Assembly: GCF_004027225.2 (NCBI RefSeq) | Contig: NC_044282.2 | Span: 63,229,725 to 63,293,724 of the forward strand | Direction: 5' to 3' | From: Strigops habroptila | Lineage: Eukaryota > Chordata > Aves > Psittaciformes > Psittacidae | Length of the DNA: 64,000 nucleotides | Shown here: piece by piece, positions 12,064 through 25,385 of the stretch | Position numbering within the stretch: the stretch's first letter is position 1 | Layout: every line of letters begins with the position of its first letter | Translations under genes and position numbers: made by a program | The notes under the pieces: generated by a model | Database searches by the model: none | Told to the model about the DNA's origin: nothing | What the model saw: only the letters and a program-made list of their open reading frames with translations

Positions 12064-15000
12064 TCAGTGTCCAGAAATCATAGCCAAGGCCCAGTTTTTG
12101 ACGGCTACAGTTGTGTTTTGCAGATAAATCCAGGAAGAATAGGTAAAGCTCATCAGGTGTTCCCTCACGCAGTCCCATGACACTTCTCCACTGGAAAAGC
12201 GAGGAGAACAGGTTACAGGCAGCAGTGGTGACCCAGCCCCAGCATCACGAGTGCAGGATGGGTACAGGACCCCCTCGACCCAGTGCCACATCCCAGCCCC
12301 TTCAGCAGAGCTGGATGAGCAGCCACTCCCTGCCTAGACTGGGACAGCCTCTGCTGCCATAGCAGGGACCATACTGGCCACATAACAGGTGTCCCAGGGC
12401 AGCAGAGTGGCAGGGATGCTCACTTGCAGGAGTCGACACAGGACTTCCAGCCCCGCTCCAGCACTGCAGCCATGTGCTCCAGCAGCGGCAGCAGGCAGCT
12501 CCGCACCAGGAAGAGCAGCAGCTCTCTGACACACTCGGCGAAGTGCAGCAGGGACTCCGGGAGCTGGGACTGGAGCTGCGGGAGCAGAGATAGTGCGGGT
12601 TCAACACCAACGCCTTGGGTTTGGGTTCCCTGAGGAGCGCGGTGTCCCAGAGGATCTACCAAACTGGGCTGTCCCCTGACTGCTTGGGCACTGCACCTCT
12701 CCTCTGTGGGCTGCAGGTACCTGCGCTCTGTGGGTGTCAAAGTGACCCCCCTTCCACCAAACTGCTGATATCCAGGGAGCTGGTGGGTTACCTTTGAGAC
12801 CTCCTTTGCAGGGCAGCTGTGCTAAGGTTATCCTCACCCTGTAGCCACCTGCACCAGTGGGTTCACAGCTGATGGCCAGGAGTGGTGACAGAGATGATGT
12901 TGTGGTGGCTCCCCTTCCTTACTGAGGGTGTTGGGGGTCTTGTCAGCCCTGGGACAGGCTGACATGGGTGACAAACAGTGCTGCCCTCACAGCCTGTGGT
13001 GTGTGGCACCACAGAGGGGTCACAGTGGAGGGAACTACAGAAATGCTTCAAAAGGAACATTGTGAAGGAAAATGGGGCTGGCAATAGGATGTGACGTCTA
13101 CAGCAGAGCTAGGGAGGTCACAGAATGCATCTCTTGAGTGGGCAGACTGAGGAGTGAGACCTGTGCTCTGTTGAGCTACTTCCTGTGTGGGCTGGGTAAG
13201 AGTTCTGGATTTGTAGTAACATAATATGTCTTTTTGCAAGGGTCTGTAGGAACAGGCCAAGGGGGAACAGCTTTAAAATGACAGAGGGGAAATTTAGGTG
13301 AGATATTAAGAAGAAGTTCTTCCCTGTGAGGGTTGTGAGATGCTGGCACAGACTGCCCAGAGAAGCCATGGCTGCCCTATCGCTGGCAGTGTTGAAGGCC
13401 AGGTTGGACAGGGCTTAGAGCAACCTGGTCTAGTGGAAGGTGTCCCTGCCCATGGCAGGAGGTTGGAACTAGATGAGCTTTAAGGTCCCTTCCAATTCAA
13501 ATCATTTCATGGTTCCTCATTTAGGCCTCTCCCCCCACTTCCTGCCCCCAACACAGGCTCTTCAGCCTCACCAGCCCCTGCAGGCTGCAGCCACACAGGC
13601 ATTCTTCATCCCTTCCAGCCGCTGGGACATCCTTACCCACTCCGCGATGCAGGGCAGGCTGTGGTGGACCCAGGAGAGGAGGTAGGAGCACTGCTCATAG
13701 GTGTACCATGCCGCCTCGCAGCTCTTCGTCCACAGCAGCTCCAGTTGTGGCTGCAGGACAGCCGCTGCCTGAGAGCTGTAGACAGGCAGGGTCTGCTCTA
13801 GCCACCTATGAGACAGTAGAGAGGGCTGGATGACGGCAGTGTCAGTGGCTCCGGCACCACCGGCAGAGCCATAGGGGTGCACGGGTGCCTGGAGCTGCTG
13901 CCGCAGGCCAAGGGAAGAGGAGAGCTCGAGAGCTGGTGAAAGCACCTCCCCACAGGGATCACTCCATGCTGTGTCAACAACTTCACACCCACCAGACACA
14001 CATGCTGCCACTCGGCACCAGTGCTACTGACCTGTAACCCTTGAAGCAGCAGTGGGAGACTTTCTGCCAGGCTTGCTGCAAGGCCGGCAGGATGCCAGAG
14101 GAATGGAGCAGGCGAGCAGAAGAGGAGGCTGGAGGAGACAAGAGATATTCCCTCAGTAACCTTTCAGCCTGGAGCTGCATGCTGTCTGTCCCCAAGGCCT
14201 CTCTCTGGGGACACGCAACTTCAACTACTCTGCAAAAGGTCTCAAAATGCTCCAAGATGGGATGAAGAGGGGCAGAAACTCCCAACTGGAGAAAAATCCT
14301 GGCTCAGAGCAGTCCTGGGAGAAACCCTCCAGAGAGGGGACAAGCAGGGGGATCTATCTCTACAGCCTGACAAGAATGTCTGGCCCAACACAGCCCACTC
14401 CATTCAAAGACAGCAACGGGGCCACATGGCTCAAGTGCAGCCAGCAGCACAGATGTGGGATGATGATCAGGCTGTGGAGGGGCTTCGCTCAGGAGAATGT
14501 TCAAGTTTTGTTCCCCAGGGACACTCCTCCACATGGAGCAGAGCTACAGCCTTACCCTGGAAGGAGCCGTGCGTCTGGACGTCATGCAGGAGGAAGCCAG
14601 CCATGAAAACGAGGAAGATGAGCAGCAGCCGTGACCAGGGGAAGCCCCGGCCCTTCATCTTGCGCAGCAGCTCCTGGGCAGGGGGAGGATGAGACCCCAT
14701 CACCACGGAGCTCCTGAGGCCAGGGAGGCTCTTGCGCAGCCACACTTCTCTCCAGCAGCAGACTGCCATGCTCGCCGCTGCTCTCACCACCCACTCCCGG
14801 CTTCCCAGTGGAAACCAGTGTCATCTGCTGAGCAGCTGGGAGGATGGACCAGGGCCAGCACCATCTGTCCCTGCCGTGTCCTGCGTATGCACCACTGCGA
14901 GGGCCCTGGCCTGACGCGTGCTGGCAGCAGGAAAGGCCAACCACAACCCCAGCACGGAGCCGAAATCCGGCCTCTGGCTGACACCCGTCCCATCCCTCAC

Positions 15001-18000
15001 CTTGCAGGCAGCATCACAGGCAGCCACGTCCTGGTCACTGCTGGCCCCTCTCGCTGCCAGCTCCTCGTTCGTTACTTTAAACGAGCGAACCGTCTCCTGC
15101 AGTGACTGTCGCACCTTGGGTAGAGCAAGAGCTGCGTCACGGCCCCATGCACACTGAGCTGGCAGCACCACAGGGGCTGCACCTGTGCTGCTCTTCTGGG
15201 GATGCTGAGCTGCAGCCAGCATGACCTTCCTGCTCCTCGCAGCAACAGAACAGCGAGGCCTAACAGGGCTGTATCCAGAATATCTGAACCCAGACAGCAA
15301 GTGGAGGGAAAGGGGCAATAAATGCCCGCCTGTGGATGGCACATCACCTCGTCCCCGGAGCAAGTGCTGGCTCTCAAGCCTGGTGGACACATGCCCCCAC
15401 ACCAGCCAACCCGCTGAGCTGCTGGAGCAGTGCTGGGTGGGCATACACAGGTCCCATGGGGATGCTGCTCATGCACGGACCTCCTGCAGCAGCAAAGGCA
15501 CGCTCTCTCCCCACCCCAGGCAATTCCTCTGTCACACAGCTCACTCCTACCTTCTTGCTGCTGCTGTCCCAGGACTCCAGCAGATGGTTCAGAAGCAAAC
15601 TATGGGGGGAAAGGGAATCCAGAGCTCAGTCAGGAGCATTGAGAAGCAATTTCATATGCTCTTCAACCTGAGCATATGAAGCTGGCTGAGCAGAGCCAGC
15701 AGGTTGTTGCTGGCTCTGCTCAGAGCATGAATGGACCTGGACTGGGAGAGGTGTTTGGTGTACAGCTGCCTCCAGACGCTGAAGCTCAGGGGGTCCAGGC
15801 TCAGACACTGGCTCATGGAGGTCAGGAGCTGGGAAGAGCACAGTAGGTTTTTCCACCTGATCCAGGACACACATAACTTGGTCCACCACATCTGGCACAC
15901 TGTACTGCAGGCTGTACACCAGCACAGCTGACTGCCCCCAAAAGCTGCTAGCTCACTGCTCTCAACCCAGCCAGCTCCCGGGGCACTGAACCACTCATGG
16001 ATCTGACATTCCCAGCCCCTGGCTGCAGGAACCCTGGACTGCCATCACTGTCCTTGCCTAGCGCCTGGCTCTGCAGGCCCTGCCCAAGCCTCCCTTCCCA
16101 GGCGGCTGTGACATGCAGGGACCAGGGGTCCTGTGGTGCACCCCTGCTCAGGGCTCACCTCTTTTTTCATGCTAGGAGGGCAGCTCGGCGTAGCTCGCGA
16201 GAGGAAGGAGGGGAAGTAGGTGTGCAGCACCGTCTCCGGCTTCGCGCCGAATGCCAGCACCTTCAGGCGAGGGTAGAGCCGCCGCAGCTGCTCCTGCAGG
16301 CTGAGGGGAGAGGACACTGGGGCTGTGGAGACCCGGGTCTTCACCCCACAGCGCAGCCTTGAAGGCAGCACAGCCTACATTGGGGTGCACTGAGGGGGAA
16401 ACAGCGTACCTGGGCGGCAGTGAGTTGTTGGGCATGAAGGCAAAGTCCAGGAGGGGGAAGAAATCCTTGGGTCCGATCATACCAAAGCCTTTGGTCAGAT
16501 TTGGGTGCATCCTGTGCAGTAGAAACAAACCCCATGCAATGTGATGTATATATCAGGGCCAAACGCAGCCTGCGAGGGAAGCGCTGCTCTCACCAAAGCC
16601 CAGCGGTTCTCTGCAGCAGGACACATCACTCAAGTACACTCGGGTGGTTTCTGGCCACCCTTGTCATCTGCCTTCACTGCCATTCAGGGACACCCTGCCC
16701 AGCCAGTGCTGGGTGCCAGACCAGGGCTTCATGTGGCCTTTCCCCACCCTGAGAGGCTGCAGGCAAGGGAGGTTTGGCAAACTGGCAACTGGGATTGCCC
16801 ATTAATGAAATGCAGGCAGAGAAGAGAAACCAGATTATAAAAAACTAATTAAATAAAGGTTCAGAAAGATTGGGATGAGCTGTGAAGTTTGGCTCAATGC
16901 ATCTCCATAAAGTCCTCCAACAAAACCAAACACAACATTCTTGGTACAGTGAAGCAGAAGAAAAAACCAAAACCTTAAATAAAACCTCTTGAGCCATTTG
17001 GAAGGGCAGGGAATAACCCCTTGGTGCTGCTCTGGCCCTGCCCCATTTCCACATCAGCTATCTGCACTGTGTGGCACTGGACTTTCTTCCACTGTGGGTG
17101 CTGGAGCCGCCCGCTGCCCTCACCTGCACAAAGACCAGTGTAGCCATCTGTCCCCCCACCAAGCATCACCTCCCTTCTCCTCACAGGGAAAAGCATGTCT
17201 GCCTACAGTGGCGGATGCTGCTGACACCTCTCACTGCATCAGGGAGCCCCAGTGTGCCTGTGCTCTGCAGTAGCTGGTAGAAATGGGGCACAGACACCAC
17301 CTGCACACAGAGCGGGAGCTCCTGGGGGCAGGCAGTGAGGCATGCAGGCACTGGAGAAGCCTGTTCCTGGCACAGGGTGCCCTGAGCTGGAGCCACGGGG
17401 CAGCTGAGCCGCTTGTCTGCCTTGGGGAGTGACCTGAGCCAGCCAGGGAAGGACTCTGCTCCCCCTCCATCACCTCCTTTTAGGAAAGGCACCAGCAGCA
17501 GCAGAGAGGAAACCTGCGCACTGGCATTTCCTTAGAGCCTCTGCAGAACAAGCAGCCACCAAGGTGACCAACACCATCAGGAGTCACTGTGAAGGCTGCT
17601 TGGATGCCAACACAGTGGGCAGCCACCAGAGGCAACCGACCTGCATGGCCAGCCCGCCCCAGTGCAAGCACACCCATTCACTCACTCTCCCACATGCACA
17701 CCCAGGTTTCTTCCACCAGCACGATGCAGACACAGCCACACTTCACTCAGCAGCCCAGGTGTGTGTTTGTTTCTCCTAACAAAGACCCCCCCCAATACTG
17801 AAAGCAAGGTGTAACTCACATCAGCAGACGGTCCAGGTAGGATACAGCATAGGGGGAGAGAGACTTGATCCCCAGCACTGGGAGCATGACACCAAGCCAC
17901 ACTGTGGGAGAGAGGCAGCGGTCAGATTGGGGCGCAGGAGGGCTCCTGCCGTGGCCCCAGTGACACTGATCACTCCCCTGGTCTATATACAGCAACCAAA

Positions 18001-21000
18001 AACGGAGAGGAACACTCAGATGCCAGGACCGCAGCTGTGTTTGAACCCAGGACAAACCACCCCGCCCACTTCCCCACTCAAAACACCCAGCAGACGACTA
18101 GACAGCCAAACAGATCCCTTGGGAAGGGCTCCAGGGCAGCTGCGCTGTCTCACGTGCTCTGCTCACACAGGAACAGCACAGCAGAACACTCCCTGCCTTG
18201 CCAGGCTTCTCCCGGGATCCACTGTTTTCCCTGTCCTGGCTGGGGAAAGATGCTCTCCAGAGACAAGGTGCAGTTTCTGTCCATAACGTCAGTTTCTGTC
18301 ACCACAGAGTGGCCACCAAGGCTTGGCACAAGATCTGAGCTTGCCCTTCTGTAAGCAATGCACTCCTTGTGACATCTTCAGCCTCCCCGAAAATAATTAA
18401 CCAGTTCACACAGCTCTACAATATCACCATGCTCAGCACCGAGTGTTTATCCCTCTATAAATGCTCTTCAGCACCAGTCACTCCCCTCTGTGATGGTGAC
18501 CAGCCTCTAACCCATGTGGCTAAGGACCGAAGCCACGCACAGGGTGTAACGAGCAGTCGGTACCAACAAGCAGTGTCACACATGACACACCATACAGCGA
18601 ACCCCAACCCAGTCCCTGCAGTGTGGGGGACACCACTGCCTGGGGACTTGGTGATACAAGGGTCTTCTCCAACCTAAATGATTCCATGATTCTGCTCCCA
18701 AACAAGCATCTGGCTCTGCTTGCATCAGGAGGCAGCTGCAGTGGCTGCAGGCCCCTCTCCAGCACTTCAGTGTTTTGAAGTGGACCCCAAAACTGAGCAG
18801 TAACACCAGTGGGAGCAGTATACGGGCTGCCCTGGCTTTCATCCTGCTTCCCAAGAGGGGAAGCCCTTGTGGGGGATGAGTGCCGAGGGCTCTCACCTCT
18901 CAGCCCCTCATGGAGATCGGTGAATCCAGCCTGTCCCAGCGCCCAGAGCACGGTGAGGCATTTCGCTGGCTTGTTCTGGTGGGAACGCAACACCTCCAGG
19001 TACTGGGGTGAAGACAAAACACGTTAGTCAGGAACAGCCTCAGCCCGTCCCACCCCAATGCTACTGCAAATGCGCCTTCAGCCACATTGCTGGTGGAGCT
19101 GTCGGTGCCACAGGACCCGAGCAACTACACTAGGCCTTGGGCTGTGCAGCCCGGTGAGAAGCAGCCCTTGGAGCAGGACAGGGTAGAGGTCCCAGCCTCC
19201 CAGGAGGGACCCTCAGGTGAGGCCAGCAGCTGTGCCAGAACCCCAAACCCCAGCTCTGAGGGAGCAGAGCTGCCAGCAACATTCAGTGCTAGACAGCAGC
19301 CGAGCCACAGCCACAGCTATCACGCACTCGGCTACTCGCTTCGAAGGAGCAGGACCTCAGAGACCCTCATTCCTGTCCCAGCTCTGTCCTGCTCCTCCAA
19401 AGGCGGTAGCGCAGGAGCACCAGCTTTGGAAGAAGTCTTTAAAGAAAAGACACAGCAGGACACTGGCGCTTACAGCAGCTCCAGCACATGAGAAAGGGAG
19501 GTGCTGGAGATACTGGTCACTGCACACGGGATATGAGCACAGGGAGGAAAGGGCTTTGTGTGTGGGACAACCCCAGCAGCTCCCAAAGGAGTTCCGATTA
19601 ATGGGAATGGATGCTCATCATCTGGCCACTCCAGGAGATCCCAGGGTGGGAGGCGGAGCAGCACCACCAGGCATCCAGCTCACCTTGCCCAGGTTAGTCG
19701 TGGCGATCTTGGGCCTGTCCAGAAGCATAGCCTGGATGCAGATCCTGTACCCGTGCAAAGACTCCCCTGAAACAGAGCACGGGAGGGCCCTTCTCAACCA
19801 GAGCACTTCGAGTGCTTCCCTCCCGCTGTGATGCCCTCTGAACATGGTGGGGGACATCCCCCTGCACAGACCTGCCCTGCTCCCCGGCTAATGAACTCCA
19901 GGCACACGCCTCACCACAGCGCCATGGGTCCTGCTCCCCACTCACCCTCTGCTGAGGGTCCCCCCCAGCTTTCCAGCCTGGAGGGGAAGGACAGACCCCA
20001 CTGACCATTGGAAACCAATCAGTAGCTTCCTAAACCTGCCGAGGCCCAGCTCTGCCCTCCAAAGCAGCAGCAGCAGCAGGCACAGCAACCAGCCCTATCA
20101 CAGCCCCAAGTCTGGCCCCTTCTAAAGGCTCGTTTCCCCCTTGTTCATGCTCAAGAGAGGGAGGGTTCAGCGACCCCCTGGTTCTCAGGTGCTGTGGGGC
20201 TGACGCAAGAGCAGTAGCAGAGGCCAGTGCAGCCACAGCACCCGGTGAAGCCCCTCAGTCCTTCCCCTTGAAGCCTGACTCTGTGGCAGCTCTGCTGACA
20301 GCCAAGCACCTGTCCAAATTACACACAGATGCAACTGTAATTTTGATCACTCAGGTGGGTTTTGAGATGGAAACAAACCTGTGTGGAATGGCTGGTGGCC
20401 TCATGTGCAGAGCTGAGGCCTGGGGACAGGCAATACTTGGGTGATAAAGCTACTGGCAGCCAACGGCGTGGTGGGGATGTATGGAAATGGGTGTTTAGGG
20501 TTTGTGTCTGACACTGCAGGACATTGCTGTCATTCAGGAACCTGCTTCTGGCTGCCAGCAATGCTGGGCATCTGCATGCTCTGTGCCCAGAGGGCAGGAA
20601 CAACCGCCTGCTCCCACACAGCAGCTTGGATGGGACCCGCCACTTTACAGGACACACCCTTAACTGCAGCACAGTGACACACCAGCTTGTGCCACAAGCC
20701 TAAAGGCCTTGTTTTAAAAGCTGCAGCAACACATACAATGTGAAAGCTCTCAGAAAGGCACCTTCCACCACACGCCCTTCAGTCTGCAATTCAATCCACA
20801 ACACTGTGCGAGGCTCGTGTCTCATCCCCTGCTTCAGCTCCTCCAGCCAAAAACTCCACAGCCTCAGCAGCATTGACCACCACAGCACCGAGCAGCAGGG
20901 GCAGGAATTGCCCCTCACTGCACACAAGATGCACAGGAGAAGTTTCCCACCTCACCTTCTCCACAGAAGAGCTATTACAACACGCGGCAAGCAGCAGTGG

Positions 21001-24000
21001 CATTCCTGAGGTCAGGAAACCCCAGCATCAGACGGCCACACTAACAGAGCACCATGAGTGTGTCAGTGCCCCAGACCTGCACCAACCACGTCTTACCTGG
21101 GGTTTTGTCCAGCTCCTGCAGCATGGTGTAAATGCAGTGGTCGAAGAAGAGCTCCAGCACGCTGGATGACCGTCCCAGCAGGGATCTGATGATGTTCCTC
21201 AGCTCCTTGCTCACAAGGCAGTACGGATAGCCTGGAACCAGCACAAGAGTAGGAAGAGTTTAGCAAGAGCTATTTCATGAGACTTTTAGCTACAGCTGCA
21301 GGAGAAGCTGGCCCAGTGTGTGAGGAGGTCACAGAGAAGCTCCTTGCCCTCCTACACAGTCAACAAGTGATTTCTTCCTCAGTTATTCTACATTAGACAC
21401 ATTCCCACTCAGCGCTTGTCAGGCCACCCCTGAAACATTGTGTTTAGTTTTGGTCCCCACTCTACAACAGAGATGTGGACAGTCTGGAGAGGGTTCAGAA
21501 AAGGGCCACAAAGATGATCCAAGGATTGGGCAGCCATGTGAGGAAAGGCTGAGAGAGCTGGGCTTGTTCAACCTGAAGAAAAGCAAGCTCTGGGGAAGCC
21601 TTAGAGCAGCTTCCAGTGCGTAAAGAGGCTGACAAGAAAGCTGGAGAGAGACTTTTCACAAGGGCCTGTAAGGACAGGACAAGGGAGAATGGCTTTAACC
21701 TGACAGAGAGGAAATTTAGATGAGATCTTAAGAAGAAGTTGTTCCCTGTGAGGGTGCTGAGGCCCTGGCACAGGTTGCCCAGAGAAGCTGCGGCTGCCCC
21801 ACCCCTGGCAGTGTTCAAGGCCAGGCTGGACGGGGCTTTGAGCAACCTGGTCTAGTGGAAGGTGTCCCTGCCTGTGGCAGGGAGTTGGAACTAGATGAGC
21901 TTCAAGGTCCCTTCCGACCCAAACCATCCCGTGATATCACAAAATCAAGCAAATAATCCCCATTTCATCTGTTGAGTAAAAGACACGGTTTCGTGCTTTT
22001 CCTACTCCCAAATCCCTGCAGTGGGGCAGGTTCATGCACTGACCGTGGGGGTGCTGGCTGAGCATGGGGTCGCTCCGGGGTGCCTGCAGCTTGTAGTTGA
22101 GGTAGCTGGCCAGGTCCTTCACCCAGACAGAGGGGTTCTCGGGGAAGACGCTCTGGCTTTTAGCCAGCTCCTTCTGCAGGTCTGCCAAGTCGAGCTGGAA
22201 ATGACAAAGAGGCAAATTCAACACGGGATGCACGGAACTGAGCACAAAGCATGGGGAGAAGAAAGTTAACTTCAGGTTCAAAGGGGTTGCTGAGCATGGA
22301 GGAAAATGCTTCCCTCATTCACCCCAAGAACACTGCCCTTCCCACATAGAAAACCCCAGCCTGCCCCCCGTCCATGTCCTATTAAGGCAAGTGGGAGCAC
22401 TGGGCTGGAAAGAGCATTTAATTTGGTACTGGAAATACATTTTCTTCAGATTAGCAAAGACTGCTACCAAGGAATAACACAACTTGTGTGGGGACCTGCA
22501 GGCATCCGGTGCTGAAAGGGCTGTGGAAAGACAGTGGAGAGACCAGAAGGATGGCCACAGCACAGGAATGAGCTCCTCCCCCTCCTCAGAGCCACCCCAG
22601 GACGTGCTGAGGCTTTCCTTGCTCTGCTCTCCACCTTCCCACTGGCTGTACCGCCCTGTGGTGAGCATCGCCTGGGAGAAGCCAGCTCCATGCAAACTGC
22701 CCAGGAGCACACTGGCACCGTTAGAAGCTGGTTCACAGCAGGAGGCAGCTCGAGGCTGCAGCTCCATGAGGCTCAGCCCCACGTTATCCTGATGCAGGCG
22801 GTTTGTGTCAGCACCATTGGCAACTCTGCATCCAGAGTCCTGGAGGGAGCAAACAGCCAGGATCAGACCTACATGATTAACAACCTGCCACGGACAAGCC
22901 ACGGCTACAGACAGCGGCTCACAGCCCCTCACCTTCCTCCTCCTGCACTGTCCCTCATGGAGCACACATATTACCTACTTCTAAACTCAGATTAGCTGCA
23001 AGCTCGCAGAGACAGACGGCATGTCCCCGCTTTGGGGAGTTTAGGAGGTGCAGCACGACTCAGGCAGATGTTTGAGGTTTCACAGTCCAATGTTTCCATA
23101 CACATGGGATTTCAGCTGTGGCACACTGTTAAACCTGAGTTGGGCCCCTTTTGCTGTGGGTTTATTTCAGCAAGCATTTTGAAAAGAGGAATGAAAAAAC
23201 CCAGCTGCTGCTACACAATAAAAAACTAAATGATGCTGTCAGCAAAGCTCATTGAGCAACAGTCGCACAATAAATGCTGAGCTGCGCAGAGCAGTTACAG
23301 AGCAGCCACGCTTTGGCCCAGGCCACTCTCCCTGAGGAACATCTGCCACCACACACAGAGAACTAACAGACATTAATTCTCCCCGGAGCTTTCTCCATAT
23401 GCAAAAGCTGGATGTGGAGAATGGCTCGGGCTCAGTACAGCAGAGGAACTGCCACTCCTGCAGCAGGGGAGATCAAGGCGCTTCAGGCACAAGCAAGAGG
23501 TGAGGAGCTGAGGGGATGACCATGCTGGCAGAGCCCTCCCTGCCAGGCAGATGCTTTCCTAGCAGAGACGCTGCCTCTCCAGAGTCCATTTGGGGTTCCT
23601 TCCTAAAATCTCTCCCTCCTAAGGCACCACAGAACAGGTGGGATGAAGAGAAACTAGTTCTACAGATTCCTCTGAGAGGCAGGAGAAGAAAAGGCTCCCC
23701 AGGAGCTCAGCCGGTAGGACAGGGAGGATGTTTTCTCAGGATCCCTCCCAGACAGCAGACAGGGAGTGGGTGAGGAAAGAAACCAGAAATTCCTTTCCAG
23801 CCACCTCCCGTCCTTCTGTCTCCTGCCTACAGCAAAAGAGCAACTCCAAGCACAAGACAGATCTCTAGGGCCAGCCTGGTGCTTGCCAAAACACCGAGCA
23901 CCATCTGCTCTTCCCCCCCAGCAAACATGACCACCCTGGGACGCAGCTGATGGCAGTGATCCCCTCTGCACGTGTTCACCAGCCCAGGGGTCTCCCAGAA

Positions 24001-24891
24001 CAGAGGAGCTGTGAACCAAAGCAGGGGACCGCTCTCCTCGTGCCGGATTTAACAGCACCCCAAGCACCCAGAGTTTTGTTCCCAAAGCAGAGACTGCTGG
24101 AACGCTGACAGGCCTCAGGCAGGGAACAATGAAACCCTGAGCTTCAGCTCTGCTGTGCTAAGATGGGTAAGGTGCCCAGGGTACAGCACCTTACCCATCA
24201 CAGCCGGGAACACTCACAGCTCTCAGGGCTTCCTCCAGCGAGTGGCATTTGCCTGGTTTGGCCGCAGCATCGTTCACTGATGGCTTCTTTACGCTCTTCC
24301 CTGCATGCTGCTTCCGGTGCTGCTGCTCAGGCGCTGCAGCAGGAGGGACCTGCTCCTTGTTCTGCTTCTTCAGCGCCCGCTCGAAGCCCAGCTCGAAGAT
24401 GGTGTTGGTTGTGGCGATGGGTGCTGGAAAGAGAAGGTGAAAGAGGGCTCCGTGGGGAGAAGTGACACGCAGGGCAAGGGACACAGGGACAGTCGTGGGT
24501 CTGACCCCCCGTCGGAAGGCGGGTCGGGCCCACCCCGGTCCCACAGCCAGGAGGAGTCCCCGGGATTGGGCCGCTCCCCACGGCCTCACTGCACCTACGC
24601 AGGGGAGCAACATGAGGCCCAGGACCAGCCCCGGACAGGGCTAGCCAGACCCTCCCAGCAGCCACAGAGACCATGCCAGGCCTCACACAACCCGCCCAAG
24701 CCCATCCCGCACCGGGCCCACCGCACACGCGCGACCCCGCCGCTCTTACCGGCCAAGGGCAGAGAGCGGCCGGCGTTGGCCTCACCCAGAGCGCGGCGGT
24801 TGCCAGGGCCGCCCGCGGGCCGCCGGCCCTTCCGCACCACCTCCCACCGGCCGCCACCGGCCGAGGCCGGGCCTGAGCCCGCGGCCGCCAT
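12064..24891 (-). CDS. TMEM214: TMEM214, ER transmembrane protein 214 (complete)
   Basis: ER membrane protein; in human cells it has been linked to ER-stress apoptosis through procaspase-4. Seventeen exons join in frame: 24750-24891, 24218-24423, 22044-22194, 21097-21231, 19684-19766, 18897-19002, 17820-17901, 16410-16511, 16159-16300, 15737-15828, 15551-15599, 15001-15114, 14556-14673, 14032-14128, 13637-13805, 12424-12575 and 12064-12190. The product is 688 aa, against 689 in human. Landmarks are GRWEVVRKGRRP near the N-terminus, DLQKELAKSQSVF, LGIKSLSPYAVSYLDRLLM, MIGPKDFFPLLDFAFMPNNS, a membrane segment at about 484-500 (LLLIFLVFMAGFLL), a second hydrophobic stretch at about 612-635, and the end WALAMISGH. 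The exon 1-2 junction region (ANAGRSLPLAAPIATTNT) is unlike the mammalian one. The gene is transcribed toward AGBL5, and its promoter faces the U1 cluster. Confidence 0.96.
13228..13516 (+). repeat. CR1 LINE 3' fragment
   Basis: CR1 3' end from GGTCTGTAGGAACAGGCC to TCATTTCATGGTTCC in the TMEM214 intron between exons 15 and 16, antisense to the gene. Confidence 0.88.
18640..18694 (+). repeat. CR1 3' tail remnant
   Basis: CTCCAACCTAAATGATTCCATGATTCTG is a CR1 3' terminus; the sequence to its left is too diverged to assign with certainty. TMEM214 intron. Confidence 0.6.
21410..21940 (+). repeat. CR1 LINE fragment
   Basis: CR1 from the end of the reverse-transcriptase ORF (region reading CGQSGEGSEKGHKDDPRIGQ) to the 3' segment CCTTCCGACCCAAACCATCC. 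In the TMEM214 intron between exons 3 and 4, antisense to the gene. Confidence 0.9.
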
Positions 24892-24961
24892 CTACGAGGA
24901 GCCGGGAACCGGGAGACAGCGGCGCCGGGGAGGCGGGACCGAGGCGCGGCGGACCCCGCTG

Positions 24962-25031
24962 ATTGGCTGCGGCCCTGCGCACGAGCCCCGCGCGGCGGCT
25001 GCCACGTCTCCGCCCCGCCCAGCCACGTGAC
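24962..25031 (-). promoter_or_regulatory. TMEM214 promoter elements: CCAAT box and CACGTGAC E-box
   Basis: ATTGG at 24962-24966 is CCAAT on the gene strand, 71 bp upstream of the TMEM214 ATG. CACGTGAC at 25024-25031 is an E-box of the USF/TFE3 type. Both sit in a CpG-rich island that runs on into the U1 cluster. Confidence 0.5.
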
Positions 25032-25165
25032 CGGCAGAACTCCCGCCTCGACTGAGCGGGGCCAGCGCACCCCGCCTCATCTGCTTGCCCCGCCCTCCGA
25101 CGAGCCCCTCCCAATCCGCTCCGCGGGCACACAGAAGGCGGGGCCTGCGGGGTGTGGGCGTGTCC

Positions 25166-25197
25166 ATGCAAACGAGCAGCGCGAGGCATCACGGGAC
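25166..25197 (+). promoter_or_regulatory. U1 copy 1 distal enhancer: octamer plus SPH/ZNF143 site
   Basis: ATGCAAAC (25166-25173) is an octamer with one change. GCGCGAGGCATCACGGGAC (25179-25197), read on the other strand, fits the SPH/ZNF143 consensus at 16 of 18 positions by my count. Together they lie 189-220 bp upstream of the U1 start, the usual snRNA DSE position. Confidence 0.85.
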
Positions 25198-25327
25198 ACT
25201 CGCCACTCGCAACCAGCCCGGTGGGCTCCGGCGCACGCGGGCGCTGAAGAGGCGCGCGGAGTCGGCAGCAGGCGGGGTGCGGAGCGCGCGGCGTGGCGGG
25301 GCGCGTGTCGGGAGCGGCGCGTGCGGC

Positions 25328-25345
25328 GTCCGTGAGGTATGTGTG
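25328..25345 (+). promoter_or_regulatory. U1 copy 1 proximal sequence element (PSE)
   Basis: GTCCGTGAGGTATGTGTG lies at -58 to -41 from the U1 start, the fixed place of the PSE bound by SNAPc. The same 18 bases recur, with one change, at the same distance from copies 2 and 3. There is no TATA box after it, as expected for a polymerase II snRNA gene. Confidence 0.8.
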
Positions 25346-25385
25346 TGTTTTGCGTCGTGTGCAGGTGTCGGGGGGGATAAGTGTC

